From Cricetomys ansorgei (lineage: Eukaryota > Chordata > Mammalia > Rodentia > Nesomyidae): 64,000 bases of DNA. This document shows, one piece after another, positions 1 through 11,439 of this stretch (the first letter of the stretch is position 1; each line of letters starts with the position of its first letter). The position numbers were made by a program, and so were the translations under genes. The notes under the pieces were generated by a model that was not told where the DNA came from, searched no databases, and was given only the letters and a program-made list of their open reading frames with translations. The stretch spans positions 1-64,000 of the forward strand of contig JAMJFZ010000692.1 in the NCBI GenBank assembly GCA_026225945.1. Direction: 5' to 3'.

Positions 1-876
1 ATTTGGACTTTTCCTCTCCGTGTACCTAGTGACTGTCTTTGGCAACCTGCTCATCATCATGGCCATCACTGTAGACTCCCACCTGCACACGCCCATGTAC
101 ATCTTCCTCTCCAACCTGTCCTTTGTGGACATCTGCTTCACCTCCACACGGTCCCTCAGATGCAGTGAACATACAGACACAGAGCTGGCCATCACCTATG
201 CAGGCTGCATCACCCAGATGTACTTCTTACTGCTCTTTTTAGGGTTGGACATCTTCTGCTCACCGTGCGATGGCCTATGACCGCTAATGGGCCATCTGTC
301 ACCCCCTGCATTACATGGTCATCATGAACACAAGACGCTGTGGACTGCTGATTATGGCATGCTGGATCATAGGTGCCCTGAATTCCCTGTTACACAGTTT
401 CTTGGCGCTACGGCTATCATTCTGCACAAAATTTGGAAATCCCTCACTTTTTCTGTGAACTTAATCAGGTGGTACACAATGCCTGCTCTGACACCTTTCC
501 TAATGACATGGTGATTTACATTACAGCCATGCTACTGGCTGTGGGCCCCCTCTCTGGCATCCTCTACTCTTCCTCCAGGATTGTGTCCTCCATCCGTGCA
601 ATCTCCACGGCTCAGGGAAGTACAAGGCGTTTTCCACCTGTGCATCTCACCTCTCGGTTGTCTCCTTATTTTATTGCACCCTCCTGGGAGTGTACCTCAG
701 TTCCGCTGTGACCCAGAACCCACAAGCCACTGCAACCGCTTCTTTGATGTACACCGTGGTCACCCCCACTGCTGAACCCCTTCATCTATAGTCTAAGGAA
801 CAAGGACATAAAGACAGCTCTGAGAATCCTGCTGGGAAGTATAACTAGAAGAAGACCAATGGATTCACCCTCATAA
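1..876 (+). pseudogene. Olfactory receptor pseudogene (family 7-like), 5' cut by window edge
   Basis: A class II odorant receptor relic whose first codons lie left of the window. It aligns almost base for base with the OR at 61171-62046. Seen in the sequence: the TM1-TM2 stretch around [10 protein letters not shown] and [18 protein letters not shown], the MAYDRY-type region (broken near 268-290), the [15 protein letters not shown] extracellular loop, and a C-terminal tail ending at a TAA near 874. Relative to the 3' copy there are small deletions around 147-190, further indels near 255-290 and others later, so the frame changes several times. The motif set is that of family 7 ORs of olfactory sensory neurons. 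It cannot encode a receptor. Certain as an OR relic; the subfamily is from memory. Confidence 0.93.
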
Positions 877-1470
877 AGCGTCTGCTTTTGTAGTAGCCAG
901 TGATTTGTTTTGTCTGTTGCAGTCCATTGATTGGATTGAATGACACAGGTTTAATCATTTGTCTCCTGCAGTTGCTCTGTCCTGTACAGCTTTCTCACAC
1001 AGTCGAAGTTCTTCTTGTGTGTGTTCTGGCGTCTGTAACCCATTGTCATCTCCTCCTTTCCCCTGTTCATTCCCATCATTGGATCGGAAACCTCTGTTAA
1101 CTGCTGTGTTGTTCAGAGAATTACTGGAACTTCTGGGGATTTATTTATCTTGGAAAATATATGTTGATTTTTTTTTCTTTTGCTAAAGAAATATTCCTCA
1201 GTTGTGATTCCCCAGTGGGAAACAATTGCATTTAGCAAATGAGGTAGATACATAATATACCTAATTTATAAGCATCAGAAAATGTGACTTCCCTCCCTCC
1301 AGACTCAGAAAAACATTACAGAAGAGGGAGTAGAAAGTAATTTAAAAAAAAAACAGAGGTTTCAGGAACCACTTGGAAACTTTGTCTCCCGGAAATAAAA
1401 TAACTGTTAGGATCATGAACTCGCAGTTACTGTAGTTGCCTGTATAAGACCTGTTTAAGATAAAGCCGGT

Positions 1471-1625
1471 AGCCGGGTGGTGGTGCAGGCCATTAATCCC
1501 AGCACTTGGGAGGCAGAGACAGGCAGATCTCTGACATTTCAAGGCCAGGCTGATCTACAGAGTGAGTTCCGGGACAGGCAGAGTTACAACAGAGAAAACT
1601 TGTCTCAAAAACACCCCACAAAAAC
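1471..1625 (+). repeat. B1 SINE
   Basis: A 7SL-derived B1 element. It shows the usual phrases for 'ggtggtggtgcaggc', 'taatcccagcacttgggagg', the 'gaggcagagacaggcagatc' box, and an end in 'gtctcaaaaacacc'. It is old, with several departures from consensus. The same insertion lies at 62634-62790 behind the other OR copy, so it predates that duplication. Confidence 0.9.
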
Positions 1626-1626
1626 A

Positions 1627-1970
1627 AAGATCTAGCCAGTCAATATTCCAGCATGCTGTCAGAAAAGGTTTACAAGGTCCTCCTTCTAGAGGAGGGGCAA
1701 TCAGTAGTTAATGGCTGCAAGTGGAAGAGGGGGTTATTCCTGTTTGGAAGCTTGTTCCCTGTGGTCCAGTGCATGGCCTCCCATACACATAACATATCAA
1801 CAGCACTAATAAGACTTAGTCAGCTATAAAACATAGGAGACATATTTTGGGGGGACACAATAAGGGGGTACGATAAGTTAGAGAGGGGTAGAATGTGTAT
1901 GCGATCAAAATGTCCCAGTGTAAATAACCTTAAAGAACAAGTAAAAATATAAAACCCAGCCAGTTATTCT
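1627..1970 (+). repeat. L1 3'-end-like fragment
   Basis: Sequence from 'ccagtcaatattccagcatg' through a G-run and a 'gatcaaaatgtcc'-type end into an A-rich tail resembles the 3' terminus of older rodent L1 (Lx/L1_Mur-type) elements. The family name is from memory. It is shared with 62795-63120 and resembles the sequence at 60500-61020. Confidence 0.5.
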
Positions 1971-2009
1971 TATGATCTTTCATCGTCCATTTAATTTTAT
2001 TTCTTTTTA

Positions 2010-2265
2010 AAACACAAAATTCACTGAGTGGCCCAGGCTGACCTAGAACTCCTGAACATCCTTCCTCTACATCTGAGTCCTAGAATTTCTGTCTCCGTCT
2101 TTTCTCCTGGGCTCTCTCCCTTCTTTTGTTTTTCTCCTTTTGTTTCTTCTTTTTTCCACCTCCCTCCCTCCTCCCCTTGGATCTTTCTTTATTCCTTTCC
2201 TTCTGAGAACCGAACCGAGGGATTTGCACACATGAGGCACATGCTCTCTGCTGACAGATACAATT
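2010..2265 (-). repeat. Antisense B1/ID-like SINE with internal polypyrimidine tract
   Basis: 'gcccaggctgacctagaact' is the complement of the B1 right half. 'gagaaccgaaccgagggatt' and the following bases resemble the complement of an ID/tRNA-type box. Together they suggest a B4-like (ID+B1) element on the minus strand. A C/T-rich stretch of about 100 bases (2098-2205) separates the two parts. The same arrangement occurs at 63160-63425. Confidence 0.5.
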
Positions 2266-2520
2266 AATTCCTCGGTATGATTTTATTTCACACCTTACCT
2301 TCTCGTTGTATTTATGCATACCTTACTATACAAATGTCTTCTCTACTGGGAGTTTGGTTTGTTTTCCTCACTAAGATCCCTTAGCAAATGCAGAGTACAT
2401 GATGAATACTGTAGTTACTGAAAAATCTACTTCAACTCGAGTTTGCATGGAGAGAAATAGTTGAATACACAGGTTGTCTTGTTATGGGCTTAAAGTCAAG
2501 GATGACTTTAATATGACAAA

Positions 2521-3530
2521 GTGTTGGGGAAGATTATTTTTAGTCATGTTTGAAATTGTTTTATGCAGTGTTGGATGAGGAACTATCCTCAGTCGAGGGT
2601 GTTCTGTATTGTCTGCAGGAACGAAGCTCTGAGGTGAGAGCCACAGAATGGAGGCCCTTAGAAATAAAGTATTCAGCTGGGAGCAGTAAAAAGCAAGTTC
2701 TTACTGCTTTTCCTGATCATGGAGCCTACGCTCCCTCCTGCCACTGGTGGAAGCCTGCTGTTTCACAAACTGATAGCTGCGTTGTATCTGTGTGAAACTC
2801 AAGACATTGTGCTTGAGATCTATGAAGGTCATGTTTCCCTGTAGCAGTGGTGAAAAAGAATGTCAAACTGCCAAGATTTTGCCAGATATTCTTCCCACCA
2901 GTCCAAGACCCCTGCTGTTGTGGAAGCTATAGCTTGAAGCCAAAATGTCACTTAATTAAGCTGACCGATTTTTTTTTCCTGCAAACCTGACTACATTGAT
3001 AATGTTTTTCTGCTGTCCAGAGACACTATGAAAAGCTTGATAGATATTTGGTTTCATCTGGTCCTGTGCATTAGCAACCCTCATGACTGTTCCTCTTGTA
3101 AAGGGTTTTCCTGGTGTAGTGTCAAATTTTGTTCTAGAGATAAAAAGCAATTTTTTGATTGACTTATACAGAAAAGGGGAAATGTTGTGGAAGTTTATTT
3201 TAGTTATGTTTGAAATTGTTTTATGCAATGTTGGGTGAGGGCTACCCTAAGTCAAGGGTGTTCTGTATTGTCTGCAGGTGTTGGATTCCTGTGGGGGTTG
3301 TTTAATTGCTAAAGATCTGCATGTGCTATCAGTGAAATACCTGAGGAGTTTTGAAAGAATAAAAACACCTGAGCAGAAGCTCGGGTTCTACGGTCCAGTT
3401 TGGCGTTTGCCAAGGTGGTGGTTCCCTCTGATGAGGTCTGGCAGAGTTTGAGTAAACGAAAATACCTCCTTGTCTTCTTTGATGAGCCACCCCAGCAGCA
3501 ACGTACTACAACAACGAAGGAAACATTACA
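2521..3530 (+). mobile_element. Degraded endogenous retrovirus/LTR remnant
   Basis: Two direct repeats, at about 2521-2622 and about 3182-3281, both begin TGTTG and share the 'atgtttgaaattgttttatg' core and the 'gggtgttctgtattgtctgc' end. Just before the second repeat is a purine run AAAAGGGGAAA (3172-3182) abutting TGTTGTGG, the layout of a polypurine tract next to a 3' LTR. An AATAAA lies near 3360, inside the second repeat's extension. The first repeat departs from the second after about 2622, and the internal part is only about 550 bases. No retroviral open reading frame is seen. Inferred: a deeply deleted, non-autonomous or truncated LTR element. Confidence 0.55.
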
Positions 3531-4129
3531 CAGTGAGACAACTTTATATTATTATTAACAATACTTCTTTCTCATGTTCTGTTTCTCCTCTTGGAACAGT
3601 GAAAATAGTAGTTTGTGTTCACATAGTTTCAGGATTGGCTGATGAATTTCATTTTACTTCATCAACTACCTTTCTGCTACCCCTTGAAAATGTCTGTGTG
3701 GTCTGCAAATATGACTCTTACCACTGATGGGCAGGAAATGCACCCTTGTATCTAAGATGAGTCCTAATCCCCAAATGGGCTGTGTGGGGGAAGAGAAACA
3801 TCGGCCCTATGCACCGCTTTGATTCTCTAGAAACTTCATTGTAAGATCCTTTGCTGATTCTCAGGATCCGTGTTTTCTTGTCACCTGTAAGGAAGTCATT
3901 CACAAAGTGTTTACATTGTAACCTACTCAGATGCAATCTTCTTTTATAATAGAGCGGTTGTGAACACGGTCATCTGGTATCCAAACAAGTGTAAAGGAAG
4001 CTGACTTTGATCACCTTTGGTGACTCTGACCGCTTTAGATGTATACGAAACCAAGCTAAAATCAAATAGACTGATAAAATTACTATTGTTATTGAGAAGC
4101 CCAAGATGGATCTTCTTACCAAGAGGGAC
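3531..4129. other. Intergenic sequence, nothing recognised
   Basis: No exon, RNA gene or repeat could be supported here. Short open frames on both strands match no known family and have no splice context. Confidence 0.5.
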
Positions 4130-4760
4130 CCCAAAAGAGACACTGAGGCATGAATCCTTGCCAAACCATGAGGTTTATTGTACCAACGCATCCTTCCTAT
4201 CTGTCGGGGTAGACCTCCATAGTGTCTCTAAGCAGGAGGCAGGAGGTCACCCTGAGGGGATTTTCACACTTGCTTATATACTCTTTTCTTAGCAACCACA
4301 TAACCTTTAAGCTGATTGATTAGATACAATGACACCACATAACTTTTAAGCTGATTGCTTTGGTGCAATGACATGAATCAGCAGCGCGAAAAGTAACAGT
4401 ACATTCCAGGTGCATTGTTTTGTAGCTAGGGAGTGCTGAGCTGAAACTTATTCTTTATTCCAGCTACATTGTTAGGGAGTACTGAGCATGAACAGAAACT
4501 TATTCTTATGTGAGTACAACTGGAACTTTTCCCTATCTGGATGCCAAGGTTTCTGGGAAAGTTCAGGTAAAGTTCAGGCCTACTTGTACATTCTCAAGCC
4601 TTACTAAAGTTTGGTCAAGTCAAGCCTTGGCCTTACATTATACAGTGTACTTGTTGGGTGAAGGGAACAGACCCTTGAGCTCTGCCGTCTTCTCTTATGT
4701 CTATGGTCACCTATGGTCCTGCACGTGAAACTAAGGTACATTTGTACAAATATAGCTCTC
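4130..4760 (-). mobile_element. Antisense LTR-like segment
   Basis: Read on the minus strand, a TATA-like TATATAAGC (complement near 4271-4280) precedes a CAATAAACCT-type polyadenylation signal (complement near 4170-4180) by about 95 bases, as in a retroviral LTR U3/R. The upstream (U3) part holds imperfect tandem repeats: 'cacataacctttaagctgat' at about 4299 recurs at about 4336, and 'agggagt(g/a)ctgagc' recurs about 50 bases apart. No coding internal region is seen, so a solo LTR is likely. The family is not assigned and the ends are approximate. Confidence 0.45.
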
Positions 4761-4784
4761 CTGCCTTAAAACATACAATTATTT

Positions 4785-5275
4785 GGGGTTGGAGATATGA
4801 GTGCCAGAGGAGGCAATGCCCTTTACTGCCTCGTGGACAGCAGGCACACACAGACATGCAGGGGGGCAAAACATTCATAAACATAAGAATAAACCATTTT
4901 AAAAGCATTTGAGAATAAATTTGTTCAATTATTTCTTCATTTTGGTGTGCCTTTTACCTGCCTTTGGGACCTTTTTCCTACTGCTGGGCTGCCTTCTCTA
5001 GCCTTAATGTAGGGGCTCCTGCCTGGCCTAGTTCCACCTTGTTTGCCCTGTTGGATTGGTAACCTTAGGAGGCCTGGTCTCTTCTGAGGCTGCTCAGCAG
5101 TAAAGGTCACTTGTTGCTCTTCCAGAGGACCTGAGTTTTGTTACCATTACTGAATTCAGGTGGCGCACAACTGCCCTTAACTCCAGGTCCAGGGATCTGC
5201 AGCCTTGTGATCCATGCAGTCCTGTAGACAAGCCCATAGACAGACTCTCATATACAGATAAATACTTTTTAAATT
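4785..5275 (+). repeat. B3-like SINEs flanking a short L1 3'-UTR piece
   Basis: 4785-4920 ends with the 'cagacatgcagggg..caaaac' and 'cataaacataagaataaa' tail typical of B3. 4960-5085 ('gggctgccttctctagcc' ... 'gcctggcctagttcc') matches the sense strand of the L1 3' UTR piece at 55893-56110. 5085-5275 shows 'gctcttccagaggacctgag' and 'aactccaggtccagggatct', the B2/B3-type box and body. All are old and incomplete. Confidence 0.5.
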
Positions 5276-5744
5276 CATCAATCAATGTTCAGAGTAGTTA
5301 CTTTACATATGGCAGGACTCTTTTATATTTCAACTATTATATTTATTGCACAGATAGGAAACGTTTTATAAAGATCAAATGTATGATGCATGTGTTTATA
5401 TCATTACATCATGATATATTACATCATTGTTTATATCACTAAGATGCTGAGGCCAAAGCAATGAATTTATTAAAATTCATCTTTCTGATAAACAGGCATT
5501 TTGCTAATAGACTTCTGCCAATGACTGTTGTGAATGTTGTAGATGCAGAACTGCAAAAGAGAGCAAAATCCCCATGAAGAAAAGAAATGCCCTCCTGATA
5601 CACATCACAGGAGTCTCTTAGAAGCTGCATGTCAGAAAAGATGCAGGAAGGCAGGAGGAGTCTCCTCAACCATAGCTGTCAACAACAACGATGCAAATGG
5701 CCATTATCTTCAGATGCGAGTCCACCCCCAGTGGAAGGAACACA
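5276..5744. other. Intergenic sequence, nothing recognised
   Basis: AT-rich sequence with no supported gene. At about 5745 it switches abruptly to sequence homologous to V2R intron 5 of B, C and D. Confidence 0.5.
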
Positions 5745-5881
5745 GAAGAATGACTCTCTAGAAAACGCACCTACATAGGTACCTGACACAAAAGGAACTG
5801 GGAAATTAGCAAGTGCTGGGAAGTGGTTTAGGGTGAAAGAGAACCTGAATATGTACTCAGGATCAAATGCATTTCTACCAG

Positions 5882-6803
5882 ATACAGATCAGTGTGTGAA
5901 GTGTCCAGAAAGTCACTATGCAAAGACAGAGAGGAACCACTGCCTCCAGAAGACTGTGACCTTTCTGACCTACAGTGACCACTTAGGGAAGACGGTCTCA
6001 TCCATGTCTCTGGGATTCTCCTCCCTCAACACGGTTGTTCTCATGATTTTTCTGAGGCACAGAGACACGCCCATTGTCAAGGCCAATAACCAGTCCCTCA
6101 GTTATATCTTGCTCATCACCCTCACCTTCTGTTTCCTCTGTCCTTTAATATACATTGGTCGTCCTAACACAGCCACCTGTATCCTGCAGCAGAACGCATT
6201 TGGGCTTCTGTTCACTGTGGCTCTCTCCACTGTGTTGGCCAAAACTCTGACTGTAGTCATGGCCTTCAGAGCCACTGCTCTAGGAAGCATGATGAGGTGG
6301 ATAATGATATCAAGAGCTGCTGACAAAATCATTCCCCTCTGCACCATGATCCAGCTCCTTCTCTCTGGAATGTGGCTGGCAAACTCTCCTCCCTTTCTCA
6401 ACATAGATGCTCACTCTGAACACGACACATCATCATCGTGTGCAACAAGGGCTCCGCTCTTGTCTTCCACTGTGTCTTGGGATACCTGGGACTCCTGGCC
6501 CTAGGGAGCTACACTATGGCTTTCCTGTCCAGGAATCTGCCTGACACCTTCAATGAAGCCAAGTTCCTGGCTTTCAGCATGCTGGTGTTCTGCAGTGTCT
6601 GGGTCACCTTCCTCCCTGTCTACCACAGCACCAAGGGGAAGGTCATGGTGGCTATGGAAGTCTTCTCTATCTTGGCTTCCAGTGCAGGCCTCCTGGGCCT
6701 CATCTTTGCCCCTAAGTGCTACATCATATTACTAAGGCCAGATTTGAATTCCGTAGATCACATAAGGGGGAAAAAAGATTCTAGGAGAAAAAAACCCTCT
6801 TAA
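5882..6803 (+). pseudogene. Isolated V2R exon 6 (7TM exon), frameshifted: copy A
   Basis: The last exon of a vomeronasal type-2 receptor. The acceptor 'tttctaccag' ends at 5881. The exon opens with the DQCVKCPESHYA cysteine-rich end, then seven hydrophobic helices with DTPIVKANN after TM1, GRPNTATCILQQ before TM3, [11 protein letters not shown] before TM6 and [11 protein letters not shown] after TM7, with a stop at 6801-6803. One G is missing near 6424 ('cacgacacatc' against 'cacggacacatc' in C and D), shifting the frame between TM4 and TM5. About 135 bases of intron-5 homology precede it, then unrelated sequence; exons 1-5 are absent. It is therefore a fragment, not a gene broken only by the indel. 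An L1 begins within about 50 bases of the stop, as behind copy B. Confidence 0.95.
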
Positions 6804-6849
6804 AACTCAGCTGATACAGGATCCTTATCCCTGAGTACTAGGGATCCTT

Positions 6850-7960
6850 GCGAGAGTCTCCCTTATAGATTCCTGTGAGTTCCTACTACAGTAGGTCTCC
6901 TGATTGGCTCCCAATCTCAAAGTCTCTCCATACATTTTCTCCTGTATCCCTCTCCTCCCCCTCACACCGTCTACCCCTGTTCTGATGCCCCCCCACCTTC
7001 ACCATCTGTTCCATCTCCACCCTACCATGGAGATCCCAGTGTTCCAACTGGGACACCTCCTGTTGGGTAGTTTTTCTATATCTGTGGATACCTGTACCTT
7101 TCTCCTCCACTTCCCAGTTAGTATACAAGTGAGCACACACCACAGTTTTCTTTCTGTGACTGTTTACGCATTCACAATGATTTTTTCTAATTCCGTTCAT
7201 TTGCCTGAAATTTTCAAATAGTCATTTTTGAGTTCCTGAGTGCTACTCCATTGTGTAAATGTACCATAATTTATTTACCCATTGTTCATTTGAGGGGTAT
7301 CTAGGTGATATCCAATGACATGATCTTATGGATAAAGCTGCTAGGAACATAGTTAAGCAAGTGCCCTTCTGGTAGGATGGAGAGTCTTTTGGATATAACG
7401 AATGGCACAGCTGGGTTTTGACAGAGACCAATCTCCAATTTCCTAAGGAACCACATATTAACTCCACAGTGGCTGTACCAGTTTGCATTCCCTCCAGCAA
7501 TGAAAGAGTGTTCTTCTTCCTGCGCATCTTTGCCACCCTGATCTGTCCTTTGAGTTATTCATCTTTTTAATCAGTTAATCATTCTGAGAGGTGCAAGATA
7601 CAGATCTTAATGTGGTTTCTATTTGCATTGCCCAACTGCCTAAGGATATTGAACATTTCTTTAGGTGTTTCTCAGCCTTTTGAGAGTGCTCTTTTGAGAA
7701 TTCTTTGTTTAAATCTGTATACATTTTTTAATGGATGATTTGCTTTCATGATATCTAATTTCTTGAATTCCTTATATATTTTTGATATTAGCCTTCTACT
7801 TGACGTGGAGTTGGTGAAGATAATGTTCCCATTCTGTAGACGGACTTTTTATCTTATTGACTGTGTTCTTACTTTACAGACAATGGTCGCTTTCATGAGG
7901 TCCCATTTATTAATCATTAATCTTAGTGCCTGAACTGTTGGTGTTCTGGCCATCTCCTCT
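6850..7960 (-). mobile_element. L1 fragment, ORF2 3' end and 3' UTR, antisense
   Basis: On the minus strand a decayed frame at 7243-7536 ends in a WYIYTME motif, typical of the C-terminal end of rodent L1 ORF2. Further right lies the complement of the upstream 'ccaaaatatataaagaactc' type region. 6850-7200 is C/T-rich 3' UTR. The element is 5'-truncated and has many stops. The same element in the same place and orientation follows V2R exon 6 of gene B (21660-22800). Confidence 0.85.
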
Positions 7961-8180
7961 AGCCATGCAAGGTTTCCAATGGTGAGACTGGGACACCATC
8001 CCTGTCACAAAAACACTGACTTATGGCTTATCTGCTCTGCAAGGTCCTCTTTGATAATGGAAAGGCAGAACTCCATGCTAAAGGAGGGAACCCCTGCCTG
8101 AAATTACAGGACAGGAGAGGAACTAGATACTGGATAACCAGGAGACGATTTCTAAAGGATGCCCTGCTCTGCTCATAGTG
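7961..8180. other. Short unassigned spacer
   Basis: Nothing recognised. From about 8180 the sequence becomes homologous to the 5' flank of gene C (26155 on). Confidence 0.4.
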
Positions 8181-9022
8181 TCACACACATTGACATGAGT
8201 CATCTCTGTGCTTTATTAAATACATCCCTTTCCTGACAGCTTTGCTCAATGTGTGCAGAATAGAAACACACAGATGTTATATTTCTTAACATCACTGGGC
8301 TCTCATATAAGAGAAAATACTGGGTGGACCCAAGGTTCTGTGTATAGGGAGACACCGTGAGTATATAACAATAGCCTGATAAAATCCTATATAAAAGAGC
8401 AATATAACAATACAAAAGGAACATTTTGTGATTTCACCAGTAATGCACACAATATGGGTTACAATGGTCTGCACAGCCACAGGAAGGGACATTCTGTGAC
8501 TCGTGCAGATCAAGGCAAGTGAAACAAGCATTGCTAGTCTCAGTTGCAGGAAACATGAGGCCCTACTGCTGGAACGTGGCTCCTCTCACAGGTGCCTTTT
8601 CTAGGTCTTTGCTCTGTCACCTCTCATGGCATCCTCTGTGGTGACACACATTCCTATTCCTAAATGACTTCTGAGTGAGAAGTTTCTTAGTTCATACTTG
8701 TTTCCAAAGCATTAAGGGAACTTCATGCCTTGGGACTGACTCTCAGTGGTCTGGCTGAAAATATATTACTGTGAAGATCTACAAACATATTTTTCATCTT
8801 GTTTTTTATTCTGAATGAAGAGCCTCAGATGCATAGCCTATGGGAGAAAGCATTTCAGAATTCCACGGGGGATTCAGGGGTTTGCCCAGAAGCAAATCTG
8901 GGCAATTCGAATGATAGCTTCAGTCATCAATAAAACTTAGAACTCACAGGCACACAAAAGCTTTGCATACACACTGTGGAGCCCTCTCCACCAGGCTCAT
9001 GGTTCACAGAGCTTCTGTTAGC
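8181..9022 (+). promoter_or_regulatory. 5' flank / likely promoter and 5' UTR region of V2R B
   Basis: About 840 bases homologous to the 5' flanks of C (26155-27019) and, less closely, D (41410-42142). A TATA-like 'ctatataaaag' lies at about 8388-8398, some 630 bases before the ATG. The 200 bases before the ATG are the best conserved among the three copies. Promoter function is inferred only from position and conservation; no transcription start can be fixed. Confidence 0.35.
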
Positions 9023-11439
9023 ATGATTTTGTCTTGGATTTTTATTCCCTTCTTCCTGCAGAGTGCGTTTCTCCTTTGTTCCCAGACCATCGTAGACTGC
9101 TTACATAGAAAAGGTTATCATTTATACCATGAAGGAAACGTGGTGATTGCTGGTTTTTTCCCTACTTACACGATGATCCCAAAGAAGAAAACAGTTGATT
9201 GGAGAACAGGGCGTTATTCCAGTGACGTTCATCTCAAGTAAGTTTCTTTTCATTTATTACTTTTCCAAAATTGGCATTCGTGTACCAGAGGAAGTGTTGG
9301 TTCAGACACATGCCCTATTTTGATTTTCCCTGTCCACCACCCCTAGATGTCTTCTGTAAATTGTCTGCTTATTAACTCGTCTAGTTCTATCAAAGGGGAA
9401 GATGACTAGGGATTTCATTCATTCTACTTCCCATGTCTGACACTGGACATTTACCCAGCTTCTCTGTCATGTCATGAGTCCTTGAAATATGAATGTTTTC
9501 AACGTTAGCTCTGCTGGAGAAGGATAATATAACAAAAATGATTTCTAGAGGTCTAGCTATGCTCCTATAGAAAAGGATGATGCCATGGGGATTGGTAAGC
9601 ACGGATTTCCTCACTGGAGGCTGGAGCGACCAGTGTGGCCTGTGTCAGCTGCTGCTGCAGACATTGGAGCATGATGTTAGCATCACACTCTGGGACTTGC
9701 TCTCTCCTTTATTAATGTGTTCACCTGTGATTTAGTGTATGTTTGTCTTCTATTATTTCATCTCAGTAAATTTTATCGTGTCTACATATTTTCTTAAAGT
9801 TTCCAATAAGTGTTTTCTGATTATAATGAATGTGTTCGTTGCACACATTGATGGGCATGAAGACCTTGAAGAGGTGGTTTTTTGAGCAGTCTCTGCTGTT
9901 GATACTTAAGGAGTACTATTGGACAAGTTTGCTTAGTATTTCTTTGGTATTCATTAAGATAATTCGCATATGATAGTGTATGAAGTTAGTCAGGAGTATT
10001 TTATCTTAGTAAGACATTCCTAAAGCTGAGGGACCCCACATATGTATATATATATATCAATTCTGGAGTGAGGGAAAAGGAATATGTGTTATGTATGTTC
10101 AGAAAGAAGTTTGGAGAAAATGTTTCCATATTACTGAAAATGTACACAGGTGTCTGAGGCATGACTGTCAAGGTGGCAGTATTGCGTCTTTACTAAATGT
10201 GGTTGTGGAGTAAGGCAGTCACTCAGAGACAGAGTGAGAGAAAGTGTTTTATGGTGAAAATCACCTGAAGTTAACGCTCTCTTAAGAGAGCTAGCCCTAA
10301 ATTGGTGAATCAAAGATAGCCACAATCACACAGTGTGCTGTCTAGCTGAAATACACCATGGCAGATTTGATCGGACTCAGGTGTCATATTTGCCTTTAAG
10401 GGTGAATACAAAGTTGTCTTCCATGGTGCACAGTGTTTCTGCACCTTGCATGCTGAAAATAAAGTTCCACATGGCAGACAATACTCCATGTTCCTCCTTG
10501 TCCTCCTCTCTAGTCACACTAGCTCAGCATGCACCAGTGTGTGTCCCTATTCAGAATGTGACAGTACATACCTAGAAAAAACATGTTAACAAGAGATTTC
10601 AGTGGCTGGCGTGTCCAGTGTGCATGATAGAAAGGCATTTTTAAGAAAGATTTCACTTGTATTGAAGTAAAAAAATGAAATCAAAATAAGTGTGTAGCTA
10701 GGAAAAATTTCCCCCATAAATATTATTTAACATGTTCAATCTATGCGACACATTTTCCAAATACACTACTCATAGAAAAGGAAGTCCATGAAGGAATATA
10801 TTCTTCAAGGCTGAAAAACTGCTTTTCTGCTTTTCATTAAACCTTTTTCATAGTTGTGCAAGGCTATGTATGCTGACTTTGTGGAAAAGATTGTTCTTTC
10901 TCCCCAGTTAAACTTACTCACACTATAAATCTAGCTGCAAAGATATACTTTTGTAAATTCCTTTGGGTACTTCGGATCATGTTATATACGGCTAACATTC
11001 TCTGACAGGACGCAATTTTATCCATGATTCAATTTTCTAGCTGGATTTTACTTTCTTGTTATCATAATATGGGACATGGTTAATGGACGGTGGATAGGCA
11101 CATAATGTCACATATACATACATCAGCTGATGAAAGCAAATTACTGTAAAGAATTACATTGTCCAGACTGGTGCACATATTAAGTCTTTTCTGCATGATG
11201 GCGGACATCCAACCACAAAAATAATTACACCAGATTCTCTTGTTTTATGGAGGAGTACTTTTTCTTCATATTTACTTAAAAAGTTTCAGTTGACATATCA
11301 GAATTGTTTTTCATCAATTGCATGTCCATTATATGCCAGGGTCATGATAACCTGAGATTTTAATATTTTTTCTATTTTACTGGATATATTTCTATTATTG
11401 AGTATTTGAATGTTAACACATATAAATCTGCTGTTGGTG

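Noticed and set aside
6102..6404. About 100-codon antisense frame repeated in every V2R exon 6 copy (also 20938, 38976, 54067)
   Set aside because: A shadow of the strongly conserved TM2-TM5 coding strand; it persists because the sense sequence is conserved.
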